64,000 bases of DNA from Purpureocillium takamizusanense (GCF_022605165.1 NC_063073.1:434001-498000); one strand, 5' to 3'. Numbered from the stretch's first letter, positions 11,735 through 24,587 are shown. Notes: generated by a model from the sequence alone, not told the origin. Made by a program: numbers and translations.

Positions 11735-14700
11735 TCACTCAAACGATCCCTTGCCCAACAGTCCGCCCACCACGCCCACCCTCCTCACCGCGCCCTTGAC
11801 CTTCCTCTGCTCCCTCCGCCGCTCGCTCTCCTTGACCGCGCCTGCCGCCTCCCTCTCGCGTGCGAAGCCGTTGATGCCGCTCCCCTTGCCCGCTCCCCTC
11901 TTGATCTTGGCGTCCTCGCCGAACCCGCCCGCGCTGCCCATCACCGCCGTGCCCGTGGAGCCGCCGCTGCCCGAGCTCGCCGTCGATCCCGACATGATGG
12001 TCGAGTTGGTTGTCGCGCGGCGCAGCAGCGCTGGGACCTTGAACGAGCTCGTGCCTTGCGCCGCGAAGGCGAGGCGCGCCCCGGATGCTGATGACGAAGA
12101 CGCGTTGCGCTTGAGGCTGATGCGGTCGACCACGGCTGGCCCCGTACGCCGCGGGTTCGGCTCGCGATTCTCCTTGTCGCTCCGCGGAGACCCTTGACCG
12201 TCCTGCTCGTCCTCGCTATCGGAGCCAACCTCGGTCGCCGGCACCACCGAAGGTTGCCGCTCCTCAAGCAGGCTTGAAAGCGTCTCTCGCACCTCGCCGA
12301 GGTTCGCTGGCTTCTTCGCCGCCGCCCCCTTGGTGCGCCGCATGTGCGCCGGGGCCCTGTCTTCTCCCGGCACCAGAGTTTGCTTCGCAGGCTGGCTGTC
12401 AGGGATGATCTCGGGACGCTTCTCTGCGTCCGTGTCTTCCTGGGACTGAGAGTCAGCTTGCTCCTGCGAGCCCGCCGCCAAGTCCAAAAAGTCCATTTCG
12501 TCGTCACTGCCGTGGTCCTCAATAGTCCGGAGGAACGCCTGATTACCCGGGTTCTCGGCAATCTTTTTGACGCGCTCGTCCGCAAACAACGCCTTCTGCA
12601 TCTTGGCGAATTGGCGGCGCTTCATTCTTCGTCGAGCCTCGCCGCCATCATCCGAGTCTGAGAGGTCGTAGTCGGCTCCCCGCTTACGACGGAGCATGCC
12701 CGTGGTGATGTCCTTGAACAGTTTCTCCACCTCCTTTTCGTCGCTTGCGCGTTCGCGATCCCTGCATCTTGTTAGCTTCCTTGATGAGCGAAGAGCTGGG
12801 ATATATACTCACGCATAAAATGCTGCCAGTTTGCTGCCATCCACGTCATTCGCGGCGTCGTCGTCGACCATTTCTTGCAGAGATCCTTGGGACTCATTGT
12901 CACTGTCTTCGCCGTCGGCACCGCCAAGGCCGGCATATTCGTCCTCTGATTCCTCGGCCTGCTCCTCAACCATCTCCCTCGCCTTCGTCTTCTTGCGGTT
13001 GAACTCCTCGGCATGTTGTCTCCTCTTCTCTTTCCGGGCAGCGTCGGCCATGGCGCTGAAAGCATTTCCGGGAGGGGGCGCTGGGGCGGCCATTGATGAT
13101 ACAGACTCCTCTTCAATGACGGACATCTCCATCTTGCGACGAAGCCGACCTCGCCGCACCAGCGGCGACTCGTGAGGCGCATCTTCCTCATCTTGGCCCA
13201 TAGGAAGAGTGTCAACCGTGGAGGCTGGCGGTTCGACGAACCTTTGCTTAATGGGAGTGTATTCCTGCAGGCCAGCGTCCTGCGAGGCCTCCATAGGCTC
13301 AGATGCTTGCGTCAGCCCGACTGGGAACAAGCTGTCCAGACCATGCATCTGCGATTGAGACATGTTGAGCCGAACGCCCTGAGTTTGCGTTTCTTGCACA
13401 GCCGTGTCTGGCTGCGAATCCATGATGACGTCCTCGCCCTGCGTCTCCGCAGTAGCTGAGAAATTGCTGTCCGGGAACGCGTCAAAGTCGGGCATCATGG
13501 ACTGAGTAGGGCCCGCAGAAGGACTGGCTTGGCTGTCGTCCATGGTGCCGGCGAAGATTTGCGTCAAGCCCAAGCCGGCAGGACCCTGCACGGGCAGTCC
13601 GGGGATGAACGTCTTCTTGGCTGAGCGGAGGACAGATGTGGGCGCGGCCGGAGAGACGGTCTTCGGCGCGCCAGGGGTTACCTGAGTGGCGGTTCTGACT
13701 GGCCTAGGTGTGGCTTCGACGTCTGCTTCGTCATCGGACAGCACGACAGCCGTGTTGCGCCCTCGTCTGCGCTTAACCATCGGCGCATCGTCCGCGTCCT
13801 CATGTTCCACGGCCTCGCCCTCATCGGCGGACTCGTGCTCGGACGCTCCGGACTCCGCATCTTCATCAATCAGCGGGTTCCCCTTGTCCTCCTCATCCTC
13901 CTCATCTTCTTCGTCTTCAGAGCCGGAGAGCTCCACAGCAGATGCTTCGGCGTCTGCCTCATTTGCGGGGTCTTCATACTCTTCGTCCTCGCTATCATCC
14001 CAAGCCAAGGGATCTGACTCTCCATTCTCCTTTCGAGACTTCTTGGCGGCAGCCCGCTCCTCCTGCATAATCTTCTGGGCCTCTTCCCGCGCCTTCGCGA
14101 CGAGATCCTCGACTTCCTGTTGCTGTCGCTCCCGCTCGTCAGCGGTCTGAATCACGATGCCCTGAGACTTGAGCAGATTGAGACGACGATCGCGCTCCAT
14201 CTTGGCCTGCTGCCTTGCTCTCTGGTACAGCAGCGCCTGAAGCTCTCCAGCGGTCATGCGTGACTGGTCCTTTTGGCCACGGCTGTTATCTTTTCCCGGT
14301 GATTTGACCAACGCAAGTGCTCGGAGAGCCTTCATAGACTTTGATTCGTGGTCGCAGTTGGCCGGGATTTTGTCGAAAACCGCCATGACCTTGTCTCTTG
14401 TCGTCTTGGTAACTTCTAGCTCGTCATCCGAATCGATGGTGACCACATTGGCAGCGACAGTCGGCAGACGAACGCGAACCCGACGCTTGGGCTTCGGCGT
14501 TGTTTTGCCGGGTTGCTCGGAGACGTAGGCTGACGCTTTGCCTTTTCCCTTTTCGAGTGGCTGCGAAGAACTCATCATCTCATCCAGAGACGGTAGTTCT
14601 TCGTCATCAACGTCGGGCATCGTAGCATCTCCATGTGGCGGGACAACGGGCAACTCCGGCTCCTTGGTGGCCGGGGGCGAGCTAGGCGGCGTGTCGACAT

Positions 14701-15757
14701 CCTTCATCTCGACGTCGGTAGGCGGTGTCCCTGGTCGGCTGGAGCTCGTCGTCTTAGGTTCCGGCTGCGCGTCTCCAGCAGGCCTATAATTGAACCTCTC
14801 GAACAGGCTCGCTTTCGTGATCTTCTTCCTGGTGCGCGCCTCGTGAGCGAGCTGCATGTTCCGCGCGATGCGCTGCGTCTCGCGGTTCATCTCCTCGATT
14901 GCCTTCCTGCTGGCTTTCCGGGTCGGGCGTGCCTCTTGAGTGAGCTTGCGCCCACCCTCATCATCGGTGATGCCAGTATCATTGCCGTCGTCAGAGTCGA
15001 GAGGCTCCAGCTCCGACGCGAGCTTCTCCTGGCGTGCCCGTTGCTCAGCCTTGCGAGCTTCTTCTGCCGCTTCTCGTGCCAGGCGCTCCTGTCTCTTGCG
15101 CTCTACCAGAGCCTTGAAGCGATCTGACTTGAGGGCGGGGAGGTCGTTATCGGAGTCTTGATCGGCATGGGCGCTCTTGGTGGGAGATGGCCGCACAGGC
15201 GAGGAGACAAAGAGGCCGGGGCTGGGGGAGCGAGGCGCGGGCTGCTCTGCGCCATCAGGTGTGGGATCCCGAGGCATGCGTCGTTTCAACCGACGGGGAG
15301 CAACGGGAAGTTCGTCGTCGTCATCGTTGTCCTGGCCAGCCTCTTCGCCACGCGTGGCCGCAGCCTCTGCATCTGCTTCGCGTGCGAGCATCTTTCTGAC
15401 GCGTTCCCTCGCCGTTTCAGGAGCGTCTGATGGAGCTTCGACATCCTTGGAAGCAACTGCTTTTCCTTGCATCCGAGACGCGAGCTTGCCTCGAGGCCGA
15501 ACAGGAATGTCAGAGTCGTCGGAGTCGTCCCCGCTGTTGTCCATGTTGTTCATGTGCGTTGGTTGCAGGTCGCGGTTGCTAGCGCTGTTGTGCTTGGTCG
15601 TGGGAGACTCATGGCGGGATTTATTTGGCTTTTCCACAATACCCTCGTCGTCGCTGCTTTCCACCGTCGCGAGCAGGGCCTTGATCTTGGATCGCGGCGT
15701 CAACTGCTCCGGCGACGCTTCGCGCGACGCGGGCGAGGACGCTCTGGACGAGGCCAT
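11735..15757 (-). CDS. mrc1: Mrc1/Claspin-like mediator of the replication checkpoint
   Basis: Replisome-associated adaptor that carries the ATR/Mec1 signal to the effector kinase and stabilises stalled forks. Two exons (15757-12813 and 12761-11735) are split by a 51-bp intron (GTGAGT, CTAAC branch, CAG) and encode 1323 aa. The N-terminus SPASREASPEQLTPRSKIKA matches fungal Mrc1. The centre is highly acidic (GSEDEEDEEDEEDKGNPL). A Ser/Thr-Gln cluster between about 13280 and 13580 (PTQ, ETQ, DSQ, MSQSQ, LTQ, ASQ) looks like the kinase-target region. After the intron, LFKDITTGMLRRKRGADYDL and RRRMKRRQFAKMQKALFADE form the conserved MRC1-like domain, followed by ENPGNQAFLRTIED. The C-terminal about 200 residues are basic and low in complexity. 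The protein is large but within the family's range. Neighbour INO1 is on the same strand upstream. Confidence 0.92.
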
Positions 15758-16408
15758 TGTCGTTCAGATTCGCGACGAGAGGGTCATCTAGCAATGAAGA
15801 TACATTAGGCGTTTCCTATTTCTAATGGATAGAAAGGACGACACAGAATAGGTATGAATTATGCTGGCGGCAGGTCGTGAGTGCGTGGTTGTGTGGACGA
15901 GTTGTAGGCGGCGAGGGAGCGGTGCTGTTTAAGTGGGTGGGGGGGCTTGGACGCGCTCGACGCGACTTTTGGTGGCGCCCCATCAGACCGCGACGCACCC
16001 CTCAGCCACTCCCGCGTCCTGCACGGGCCGCTGAACCCTCTAGCCACCACCACGACTCTGCCGCCCGCACTCCACATGCCGGTCGTTTACGCTCAGGTGA
16101 CACGGCACACATCTAATCCAGACTTGGGTACATAACATGTCACGTTCAATCGCCTCAGTCCATGCTCAGATTACCGTCACATTGCATCAATGAAGGAGGC
16201 AAGTTAAAGAAACAGCAGTGGTATTTCCGTTCTCGACTTGCACCGTGCTGCAAGTATTACGAGCCCGGGCTGTTTCTACTTTTTTTCTTTTTTGGTCTTC
16301 GTCTTGTCCAAGGTGCATCCGGTAAAGACTGGCCAGAGACACCATCTCTCATCTCATTACACAAGGTCCTCTGCCGGCCCGTCCAAAGACATCACACACT
16401 TCGAGAGC
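15758..16408 (-). promoter_or_regulatory. mrc1 upstream region with two ACGCG cores
   Basis: 650 bp between the 3' end of INO1 and the start of mrc1, with no gene seen. Two ACGCG cores at 15951-15955 and 15960-15964 lie about 195-205 bp upstream of the mrc1 ATG. ACGCG is the core bound by MBF-type G1/S factors in yeasts. In GC-rich DNA such 5-mers also occur by chance, so the regulatory reading is weak. Confidence 0.35.
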
Positions 16409-18077
16409 TTAAAGCAACTTGTGCTCAAGAGTCATGTCCGACTCAGGCTCGAGACCGACGCAGGCGCGGAAGATGTTGGTCAGGGCCGCGCGCTGCTTGG
16501 CAAGAGCGTTGACAACCGGGGTGCCCGGGGGAGTCAGAGGAGCCTTAAGCATGTAGCTGAGGACGCTCAGGACGCTGTGGAAGTTCTTATAGTCGCCCTC
16601 GGCGTCGGACGCCTTCCACTGGATGCGCGTCATCATCTCGGCGATAACGACGAGATCAATGATGAGAGGCGAAGCCAGGAGCGAGTCCTCGCAGATGTTG
16701 AACAGACTGCACGGTCAGCCACGCGTCACACAAAGCTAACATTGGGATTGACAATACTCACGAGATGGTCTGGTGACCGCCAAGGAAGATCTCAGCATAG
16801 TACTCGTCCAGAGCGCGCTTGTTGTCGGCAACCGCGGGCATGTACTTGATGACAACGCAGTGGTCGGGGTGCTCGCCCTTCTTGTACAGCACCGAGTTGG
16901 CCTCAACCATGTCATCGACAACGTTGGACTTGGAAATCTCCTTGGAGCGGAACTGCTTCTGCGAGCTCAGGTTCTTGCCGTCGTTGTTGCCGAGATGGTT
17001 GTAGCTGGCGATCGAGGTGAGCTTGATGCCGGCATTGATGAGGAAGTCGACGAGAGCCGACTTCATCTTGGTCTGGCCCGACTTGAAGTCGTCGCCGCCA
17101 ATGTAGGCGTTGTGCTTCTCGGCCAGCTCGATGGCGCCGGGCACAAAGGTGTTCTGGGGCGAGCCGTTGATGAAGGGAGCCTTCTCCAGGATACAAGCGA
17201 CAGCGAAGACGGTGGAGGGGGAGACCTCCTCATGGCCCTGCTCAATGGCCTTGAGCAGATTGTCGGCCGTGTCGTTGACGCCCGGGATGATGTCGGCGTA
17301 GCGCTCCGTGTTGGCGGTCCACATGACGATGACCTTGTCGAGGTTGTTGTTGGCCTTGAAGTCACAGATGTCCTTGCGGAGCTGCTCAACATGCGCCAGG
17401 GAGGCCTTGGAGCCCTCGATGACGTTGTCGGCGCGGTCCTCCTGGTTGGCGGCAATGAAGTCAGGGTAGTAGATGGAGGGCAGGGGCACCATTTCGGCCA
17501 TCTCCTTCTTGACCTGGGCCTTGAGGGCGGGCTCGAGGACCTGGGCACGGTCCATGGCCTGGGCCAGGTTCATCTTGCTAATGTCCCAGCCGCCAATGAC
17601 GAGGTCGTTGGGGTGGACCATAGGCAGGACGTTGTGGAAGGGGATGTTGATCTCCTTGTTGGTCTTGGCGTCGGTGCCCAGCTTCATGGTGGAGCCCATA
17701 ACAACGGAGCCGTAGTAGTTGGCCTCGCGGGGACCCTCCTTGGTGTCCCAGACGATGCTGCGGCGGTTGGCGAGGATGCCAGCGGTGACCGTGGTGCCGT
17801 TGTTGCCGCCCCAGCCGACGAGCATCATGCCGACCTTGGGGATCTTGCGGTCGACCTTGAAGTCGTAGAGGACCTCCTTCGGGGTGGCGACGAAGTCGCC
17901 CGAGGCATTGGTCTCGACGCTAGTAGTGCGGTAGGTGTACTTGGACTTAATCTCCGCATCGGTGTAGGTGACGTTGGGCGAGTTGACGACGAAGGTGCTG
18001 CGAGCAGCGCCGGCGTGTCCGTTGGCGTGGCCCGCCCCGTTCGAGGAGCCCGTGCTGACTTGCGCGTGGGGAGCCAT
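16409..18077 (-). CDS. INO1: Inositol-3-phosphate synthase (myo-inositol-1-phosphate synthase)
   Basis: NAD-dependent conversion of glucose 6-phosphate to 1D-myo-inositol 3-phosphate, the committed cytosolic step of inositol synthesis. Exons 18077-16762 and 16706-16409 flank a 55-bp intron (GTGAGT to GCAG) and give 537 aa, the normal family size. The nucleotide-binding loop [10 protein letters not shown] is at about residues 87-96. Also visible are the family segments [74 protein letters not shown] and, in exon 2, [16 protein letters not shown]. The Ser/Gly/Ala-rich first 25 residues are a variable extension. The ATG at 18077 is preceded by a probable leader intron. Coding sequence complete; confidence very high. 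Confidence 0.97.
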
Positions 18078-18233
18078 GGCGAATTGGCGAGTTTGGCTTC
18101 TTGGCGCGGAAGTGGCTTGATCAGATGTTTACGGGTTCTTGCAGTAAAGTTGGACCTTTACTGTGTTTCGGTCGAGTCCGATGCTCCTCCGGAATCGGCT
18201 GAGCAACGGGCTCCTGCGAACGGGTGGTGCACC

Positions 18234-18319
18234 CTGAGGAGAAGGGGTCAGCGAGTTGCTGCTTCACGGGCGGACGCCGGGCAGAGTAGAGAGGGGAGGG
18301 CGAGCAGCGGGACACTTAC
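18234..18319 (-). other. Probable 5'-leader intron of INO1
   Basis: Reading leftwards, a GTAAGT donor at 18319, a pyrimidine-rich body, a GCTGAC branch and TCCTCAG ending at 18234 form an 86-bp intron-like unit, 156 bp upstream of the INO1 ATG. It would lie wholly in the untranslated leader. A TATAAT-like element on the same strand (about 18602-18613) could mark the promoter further out. Confidence 0.55.
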
Positions 18320-21300
18320 GAGTTGAGGAGATTGGAAAACGTCTTGACGACTTGGGAGTGATCGAGGAAGAAATGCCTCGATCTGTGGTTTTATGTGTCT
18401 TTTTTAGGATAAACGGTTTTGGGTTGAACACGAGGGTTCGATGGGGTGAAACCAAGGGACTGAATCGGCCACGAGGTTCGGCGATGTTTCTGACTGAAGA
18501 GTCGAAGATTGTGTTTGGAGAGTGCTGTTAAAAGTTGAAGGCTGTTGAGGGAAAAGAGAGGGAAGGGGAAAAGGAGGGGGAGGGGCTTGCAGGTGCGGCG
18601 TGAAATTATATCGTGGAGCCCCGGAGCTGTCACGCCCGCAGTCCCCAGGGCGGTGAGGAAGCGAGGTGGGTCGCGATAACAGCGCCAGAGGGGCATCTGC
18701 AACCAGACAGGGCGAAGACAACCCGTGGGCGGCGGGCGTCGGATGCAACGGAGAGGTCAGGTAGGTACCTAAAACCCAGTGCTGGCGGCCGCCCGCTAGG
18801 GCCGTTAGTCCCCCAACAAACAGTACTTGCCTCTCTAAGGTAGTCGACTGGCAATCTCCAGGTACCCTATTACCGTGATTCACTCGCTCTCTGCCTGGCG
18901 GAGGTCCGCAGTGGGCTGGACCACCGGCTGCCCCGTGCCATCCACGGGTCGATGTCGTGCCCCGAGCCCGCCGACCCGACGCGCTGTTTGTAGGGTAGCA
19001 TCTCATTTGATCCGGCGAAAGCCGACGCGCATAGCGCCCAGCATCACAGATCCGCCGTCTGCTGTCGTCATTGCGGCTGGCCAGTGAGGGCCATTGAACC
19101 CATTTAGAGCCCCAAGGTTTAGGACAAAGTAAGCCATTTCATCGTGCGTAGCTACATTTTCGCGCAGCCTCCATTGGCCCCTCGCAATACCTTCCATGGC
19201 AAACGGACAGACGGAGCAAAACATGGGACGAAGCCGCCCTCGGCTCCCGCGCGGGCCCCCCAACGTCGCCGCCGGCGCCAATAACCCGCAGCGCGCCCCT
19301 ATGCTAGCGCCTTTTCGTCCCGACTCGCGAGTGGCACGCGCGAGATAGGCCTCACCGTCTCCATCTACGGTCTCGCCCCCCCAAGAAGCAAGCAATTTGG
19401 ATGAAGAATCGAGGCGGACCCTGATGGGGCAGGAAGCCTTTTGCCTGCTCGCCGAATGTCGGCCAAGCAGCAGATCAATCTCGCCCTCGGCTGACACGGC
19501 TGCATGCATGCGTGCATGGCCCATACCGTGCAACACTGCTCAAGCACTTCCTATCTTAGTACTTTGCGGGTAACCGCTGGAAGTCTACCGCCGGACGCCG
19601 ACGCCTTGACCGTCCAACAACAACCTTGGCTTGTTGTCTGCGCGTCCAGTCACGTTCCCACTGCGGCACAGAAATGCTCCCAGAGGCCAACAGCTGGTCG
19701 CCGGTGCCGTCTCCCCCAACAATCAACAGCGGGGGTCGTCAGTGCCCCGGCAGGAAATGTCTCAGTCGGCCTGCATGAGCAGTGCAGTGCAGATCAAGGT
19801 TGTGAGTACGAACCGTTGCCGTCCCTGGTGCAACCTAGATGCAACTTGCCATGATCGCTCCCAACATGCATACGCATACATACATACCTTGCCTGGAATC
19901 CTAGGCACCGTTCGCGTGTCATTGGGTGTGTGCTGCCGGTGTTGATGAGCCACTTTGGCGGTCAGCATTGGGCAACCCGACTTTGAAAAAGTGCCGCTTG
20001 GTCGACTTGGGTTGTCAAAGGGGCTCGCGCTCAACTTTGCCAACCGTCCTTTGCCGAGTCGACTTGACGGTGTCTGCTTCATGTCGACAAGCTGGTCTTT
20101 GCCGTAGTTGTAACAAAAAAAAACATCATCAGATAGTCAGCTTGTTAGTTGCGCTATTAAGCAATTCCTGGAAAGCCCTCGACCTCGGCTACGAAGTGCA
20201 TTTAGACCCTAGCAAGATTTGTTGGTTGATTCCAGGCCATCTGGGCAACAACGTGCGGCCGCTGTCTAGGTAGCTTCCGTTACCAGCCAACCTCTAACTG
20301 ATCTGTCAACTGCCTATTCATTTGCCAAAAGTCTTCACAGGCTGCAAGGGATCTATTATGTGACGCGGCGGCGGAGTTCCGAACCGAGGCTCCTTTACAG
20401 CACAAACTTGGTATGGATAACCTAGACCATCTCGGCGCCTTCGCCAAAGGCTCAGCATTTTGTCTCATCACCCTGACCTGGCGTGGTCTCCCGCAGGTGC
20501 GCGGGTCACCGTCTGCAAGCTTCAAGTAAGTGAGTGGGATTCGTTGTCAGTTGCAGTGGGGTGGTGGCGGCGGACAGGCGGACCTAAGCTTAAAGCTGGG
20601 CCTCTGGGCACCTGCTCCTGAAACAGCCGTCAGCGAGGTATTATCGGGATACCCAGGTGGGTTGTGTATGCCCAGAACCAGCCGCTTTTGAAGCAGGGCT
20701 ATGCGGCTGATAGACGCGATGCAGGAAAGAAGTGCATTGCACCATGCCCTGGCAGTTTCAAACGCATGGCACGTCGCATTTCATGGCACGCGACATTGCT
20801 CGGCCAAGGATTCTGCCCATCAATTGGCATGAGACTTGTCGAGCGTGGTGCGTGACGGGCCAGTTTTAACGAGGACCCTTCATATATACTGTAACCTCCA
20901 GGACCCGAGGACGTGGGATCCCTACCACTCGGTCGGAAAGGGTTGATAGCTCGACGAAAGAACGACCAACCTGCTTGGAGAGGCCTTATCACGCCATGAA
21001 CACGCAGTTCTTGCGGTTCGCCGGGCCACCTTTCCTTCTGCCACGCACAGACTGCGATCTATCTACCACGCCGGGGCCTACAGGGTACTTTGTATGTCCC
21101 AAGGCAATTACCTGCGCATGGCTTCGACACTACTAGCAGGATCCATCTTGACGGACCGTGATCCATGCAGGTACATGGCAACTACTCAGGTGCCAATTCT
21201 CACCAGCAACGCCCAGCAATATCACTTGCGCCACCGCGGCGTCGCAAACGCACCACGACGCACCGCAATGTCCGTGCCCGTCATGGTAACCAAGGCCTTG

Positions 21301-24300
21301 TTCGGCGCTCTGCTCGTGCGGAGCCGATCTCGCGTCAACAGCAGAGCCATCCAGTGTCAGAGGCGTGGCATCTCCTCGTCGGCGCCGTCGCTTCTGGAAC
21401 ATGGCGTAAGTCGCCAATCTCCGTGACAGAAGGAAGCCCGTCCCGAGAGGAAGAAGCAAAGTCGGCCGCCCGAGGGTCTGCAAAGCGAGCGAAGCGAACC
21501 GTGGGGGATCTCCTGCCACGATATGACGATCATCCGTTCACCCAGCGGGCGACTTTGAGGGGAAAGGCCGATCGAAATGGGAAATAAAAGGCAGCCATCG
21601 CGGGCCAAACCGGGGTTGGCGTGGGCGTCGGGTTGAGGCTGAAGAACACGGAAACGAACAACGACAGTTGGGTCTGTGGCCTCGTGCGGACAGCTCTGCG
21701 GAAATGGTATGGCGGAGGGTGCAACCATGACCGGTGCTCTCTTCTCAAGCGGGCATGGCGGGCCTGCAAAGCCAAGGCGCGAGGGTGCTCGAAGGTTCGT
21801 ATCCCACGCAAGTGAGATGGATGGTCCGCCCATGCGGCCCAGCACCAAGCAGTACGGCCTCGAGGGCTCCTTGTTCTTTCTTCTCGATCGATTCGTGCAT
21901 CCCTTCCGTGCCTTGGCGCCCCGTAGGTGTGACTCTACCCTATCCCTTCCATGGGTCACGCGCCGGCGCTCGCGGGACGGGGTGACGCCATGGCCTATGA
22001 TGGGAAGGGACAGTGCGAAGTCGAGGGCGCCTGCTGCGACGTCGCCTTTATTGGGATGAGGGAGATGAGTCTCCCGGCGAGATGCAGACCGCGGTGATTT
22101 CGTCGCCAGCCACTGAGTGATTGATACCGTGGACTTGGTGATTCCGAGCTGGGCGCGATGTGGAAGCGAACCAACAGGAGCCTGTGAATGCCATATTGGG
22201 AAGCGGCATCTACAGGTGCTCACCACTACTACTAACCTAACTACGAGCAACTTGGAAGAGACCCGGCGCCTCCACCCGAGCTTGTGCAAGGTACCCGGAG
22301 GCCACGAGGGGCGCTGAGTGGCCGCCGCGGTGGGCCCTCATTACAAGGCCTGAGGATCCATTGATCCAGGTGCAGTTGAGAGTGAGTGAGCCGGGCCGGG
22401 CACTCGCCTGAGCCATCGCCGTGCGCCTCCTCCAATGATACCTTACCTGCTAATACAACTTGCTCCTGTTACTAGTGGATACGGACTCATCAAGCATCCT
22501 CATCGAGTCTGCCCAAATGGCCGGGTGGACTTCTGGGTTAAGTTGCGCCGACTCCCTGCCAAGTGCGATGAGACGGGGCGCTGCGATGCTGATGGGCGAT
22601 GTGGTGGGCCAGGGACACCACCGCGGTTGCACAGAGATGATGCAGCTTCAATTGTTTGGCTGGCTGGCTGGAACGCGCCCCATGGAAGCAGGTTCCGAAG
22701 CTGACGAGTGTCGCATGATGATATCCACCCCGTTGTGGCTCGCATCATCGCCAACCATCCATCTATCTATCTGAGGAGAAGACAGGTAAGCCAGAAAGGG
22801 TTCGCTGTCACGGACGCAAGGGGCCATGACGGCAGCTGAGGTGCCGAGTCCAGTCCGTGCTTCGGGTCTTTCGTGTCTTCACCAGCCACCGGGCTCCCAC
22901 CACCGTGGCACCACCACCACACCACCGCTACCACGGGCACCGCCTGCCGCCAGACGCCACTCCGGCACCCACCACCAGAAGGGGGCTGCCGCCCGCCCTC
23001 CACTGGCGCCAGGGAGCAAGCAGCAAATGGAACCTTGACAAGAAAGAAGGGGGACGTGCAAAGGGCAACGCCCATGAAGAGAGGGCCATTCCAACGTCCA
23101 TTTAAAGGGTGCAACACGACCCAAGGGCATCCAAAGGGGCTTCCATCCAGAAGCAAAGTTCGCCTTTGCGCCGCTGTCTTGAGGGTCCATCCATTCCGAC
23201 AACCTGACTGACACAGGCAAGGTGGCGCAGGGCAGAGACCAAGGGTCCTCCATCAAAGGGCATTGATCGATACCAAGGCCTGGCAACTTACGTATAAGGC
23301 ACGGAACAAGAGCAGATGAGTACGTAGCGCAGCATCGCATTCCTCTTTACTCCGTACAAGCAACTCTCCTCGCATGACGGCATGCCCGCCTCGTAGGCAA
23401 TAATACATGTACTCCGTACGGAGTACGAAGTAAATGGATAGTACTGTAGTTGTTACGTCCGCATTAAAGGTACGGGCCTTGAACACGAGCGACCCACGGC
23501 CCTCTTTATGAGTGATATGAATGCAGCGCCGCGCCCGCCAATATTTTTAGAGCTCCCATCGCCAGCTTCTCCCGATTCCATCTCTGGCCGTGCGGACGTT
23601 GGTCCATTGGCCTACGCTGCAGCTACTGTGCCGTTCCGCCTGTCTTTCCCGTCTCTTCCATCCGTCCTTCCAACTACCACATTACGGTACCTGCTAGCGG
23701 GTTGCCCGCTGACGACAGCCCAGCCCGCCGCCGCCGACAAGGGCCCCCCCCTGGACACTGAGGTGCCCGTTTGGGGAGAGCAGGAGCCCAGAGCACCAGG
23801 GCCCCCCAGGGGCAGGGCAGGGTCCACCACTTGGTACTAGCGCACCGGCCACCTGCGAGCTCCACTGCAGTCAGGGGACGTCAGGGGTCCAGGCACACCA
23901 CCACCTCACCTGCACCCGCCGCCGCCGCCACGCATCCCGGGAGCTCATCTGGCCCTCGAGCAGCCCACCTCTCCGCATTCGAGACACGGAGCGCAGCAGC
24001 ACTTGGCCCGACTGACCATCTTTCAAACAAGCCATTCTTTTCTTTCTTTCCATCCGCGAGCCTTCTGTCGTGTCGGGAATCCAGCACTCCGCCCGACTCC
24101 TCTGCGAAAGAGACCCCGTTTCATGCGCTGCGGCAGGATCACGAGTCGGGGGTTTCATCTTTCTCTCCTCCTACCCCATCGGTGGCCAGCGTCGCCTCCG
24201 TCGCTTGCATCATAGTAGGCATTCGTACATACCTACGTACTACACTGCCCGGCCAGGTTCGAGGCGTTTCGGCGAGGGCGTGTTTCGACCACGCGCAGCG

Positions 24301-24587
24301 AGTCATCGGATTCTACGTTTACAGGGCGAAACGAGGCAAAGCCCTGCCGCCCACGAGGACAACATCGCCAAGACGTCACGTCTGAACAGGTTTTTCCTGT
24401 GCACCTCGCCCCTGGCAGATCCGCATCTCTGCTTGTTTCCTCCGCCTTTTCCGTGCTCAAAAAAAGAAACGTCAAGAGCGGCTTGTAATCCTATTCAACC
24501 GCGGATACGGTTGTCGAGATCCGATGCCATCATCGCCGTCGTCAAGAGGTCACTAAGACGCCCCAGAGGGACACGACGACGGCAGCC
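18320..24587. other. 6.3-kb gene-poor region between INO1 and the LIM-domain gene
   Basis: Divergent intergenic DNA of unusual length. No open frame has a recognisable domain or a plausible splice-linked set. The longest (about 310 codons on the minus strand at 21357-22289) is Arg/Pro/Ser-rich without family features. Base composition is less biased than the genes, with scattered ATs and no homopolymer of note. A perfect 18-bp palindrome (23409-23426) and a TACTCCGTA half-site (23348-23356) lie about 1.2 kb before the LIM gene. The segment may hold long regulatory DNA, non-coding transcripts or decayed genes; none can be shown by eye. Confidence 0.5.
23409..23426. repeat. Perfect 18-bp palindrome GTACTCCGTACGGAGTAC
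   Basis: Self-complementary over 18 bases. Half-sites TACTCCGTA/TACGGAGTA also occur at 5942-5950, 23348-23356 and 39431-39439, and a shorter TACGGAGT at 2563-2570, all outside genes. Confidence 0.9.

Noticed and set aside
16773..18326. 517-codon plus-strand open frame opposite INO1
   Set aside because: Mirror image of a GC-biased coding region; Val/Gly/Leu/Asp-rich with no family features, while the other strand encodes intact INO1.
21357..22289. 310-codon minus-strand frame in the long intergenic tract
   Set aside because: No domain, no signal, Arg/Pro/Ser composition typical of random GC-rich frames. It could only be revived by transcript or homology evidence.
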